From Deltaproteobacteria bacterium (GTDB lineage Bacteria > Desulfobacterota > Desulfobacteria > Desulfobacterales > Desulfosalsimonadaceae), in assembly GCA_024280875.1 (NCBI GenBank), contig JAJRPH010000418.1:1-7076 (forward strand): DNA of 7,076 nt, given 5' to 3'. The notes below the pieces were generated by a model. The model was given only the letters and a program-made list of their open reading frames with translations. It was not told the origin of the DNA and did no database searches. The translations under genes and the position numbers were made by a program. Below, piece by piece: positions 6,656 through 7,076 of the stretch; position 1 is the first letter of the stretch; each line of letters begins with the position of its first letter.

Positions 6656-6658
6656 CTA
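6656..6658 (-). other. In-frame amber codon interrupting the permease gene
   Basis: On the minus strand the reading is GTT GCC ATG ATT GAA TAG CCC GAT TTC. The same frame stays open on both sides: upstream to the window edge and downstream to 5642, with no frameshift. The protein before the stop (LLNVVAMIE) and after it (PDFRVISPMPD) reads as one RCK_C-like domain. One base change from CAG, AAG or GAG would restore it. Two genes here, the permease itself and the kinase-like gene at 4793-5605, use TAG as an ordinary terminator. Confidence 0.85.
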
Positions 6659-7076
6659 TTCAATCATGGCAACCACATTCAGCAGATACCGTCGTCTCAA
6701 GTCTTTTACAAACACCGGGTCCCGGTAATCAGTAAAATCATCCGACGTTCTTAATTCATAAAACTCGGTTAGATCCGTATCCGATTCCGGTTTGTCCGGG
6801 AATTTGGTACTTTCTGCTTCCCCGACGTCCTCGCCTCCCTGAGGCAGGATAAATCGCCCCAAAAGGACAAAACATCCGATACCGCTGGCGACCAGAGCCA
6901 GACCGATGGGTGTGACATCAAAAAGGCCAAACGGTTCTAAGTTAAACGGTGCCAGGAGATCATTTAAGAGAATCAGCGGGCTGCATCCCACCAGAGTGAT
7001 GGTGCCGCCCAGGATAGCACTGAAACCGATCGGCATCAACAAACGGCTGAGAGGAATTTTTCGCATCTTGCTGATT
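6656..7076 (-). CDS. SLC13/DASS-type permease, central part up to premature stop; N-terminus outside window
   Basis: The frame is open from the right edge; residues upstream of the first visible Met (codon at 7066) read as ISK and fit the family, so that Met is internal and the true start lies beyond 7076. Counting from 7066, SRLLMPIGFSAILGGTITLVG at 7-27 is the conserved DASS re-entrant segment. CSPLILLND follows it, with Leu where many members have Asn after SP. EPFGLFDVTPIGLAL starts at 44, and a membrane segment spans about 52-75. From about 78 the chain is cytosolic and acidic, then enters an RCK_C-like region (DPVFVKDLRRRYLLNVVAMIE) that ends at TAG after residue 136. Downstream of the stop the same protein continues. 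It may be a recent pseudogene, a read-through product or a sequencing error. The piece before the stop lacks the second transport half. Confidence 0.8.
   Translation of the reverse strand, partial: ISKMRKIPLSRLLMPIGFSAILGGTITLVGCSPLILLNDLLAPFNLEPFGLFDVTPIGLALVASGIGCFVLLGRFILPQGGEDVGEAESTKFPDKPESDTDLTEFYELRTSDDFTDYRDPVFVKDLRRRYLLNVVAMIE

Overview
The window is a single co-directional gene block. Every convincing gene is on the minus strand, so the order of transcription is right to left. Gene content, moderate GC and the style of the intergenic palindromes suggest a Desulfobacterota-type (deltaproteobacterial, Desulfobacterales-like) genome. That assignment rests on remembered family distribution and was not searched.

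In order of transcription the layout is: (a) 7076-5642, most of an SLC13/DASS-type membrane permease with cytosolic RCK_C (TrkA-C) regions; its start lies outside the window and its frame is broken by an in-frame TAG at 6658-6656; (b) 5605-4793, a cytidylate-kinase-like P-loop protein with a C-terminal BON-like domain; (c) an imperfect palindromic element at about 4691-4757; (d) 4626-3811, a tandem paralogue of (b) whose P-loop has been lost; (e) 3698-3282, a stand-alone CheY-like receiver; (f) 3220-2240, an unrecognised 326-residue soluble protein; (g) a roughly 150-bp palindromic repeat at about 2071-2220; (h) 2037-1657, a second stand-alone receiver, about 60% identical to (e) by eye; (i) 1620 to the left edge, a PEP-synthase/PPDK-like protein with intact ATP-grasp and phosphohistidine-domain signatures, cut off by the window.

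Gaps of 36-202 nt, a shared direction and a ribosome-binding site ahead of each internal gene fit one operon or two or three linked transcripts. No promoter or strong terminator could be assigned. No histidine kinase or DNA-binding output domain is present, so the two receivers probably act through protein partners, perhaps encoded here. The unrecognised protein and the PEP-synthase-like protein each follow a receiver gene and appear to share a weakly similar N-terminal helical region. The locus may therefore have grown by duplication of a receiver-plus-partner unit and of the kinase-like gene.

The points most worth following are the combined module (receiver, PEP-synthase-like enzyme, kinase-BON pair, permease with RCK_C), the P-loop-less kinase paralogue, and the premature amber codon in the permease.
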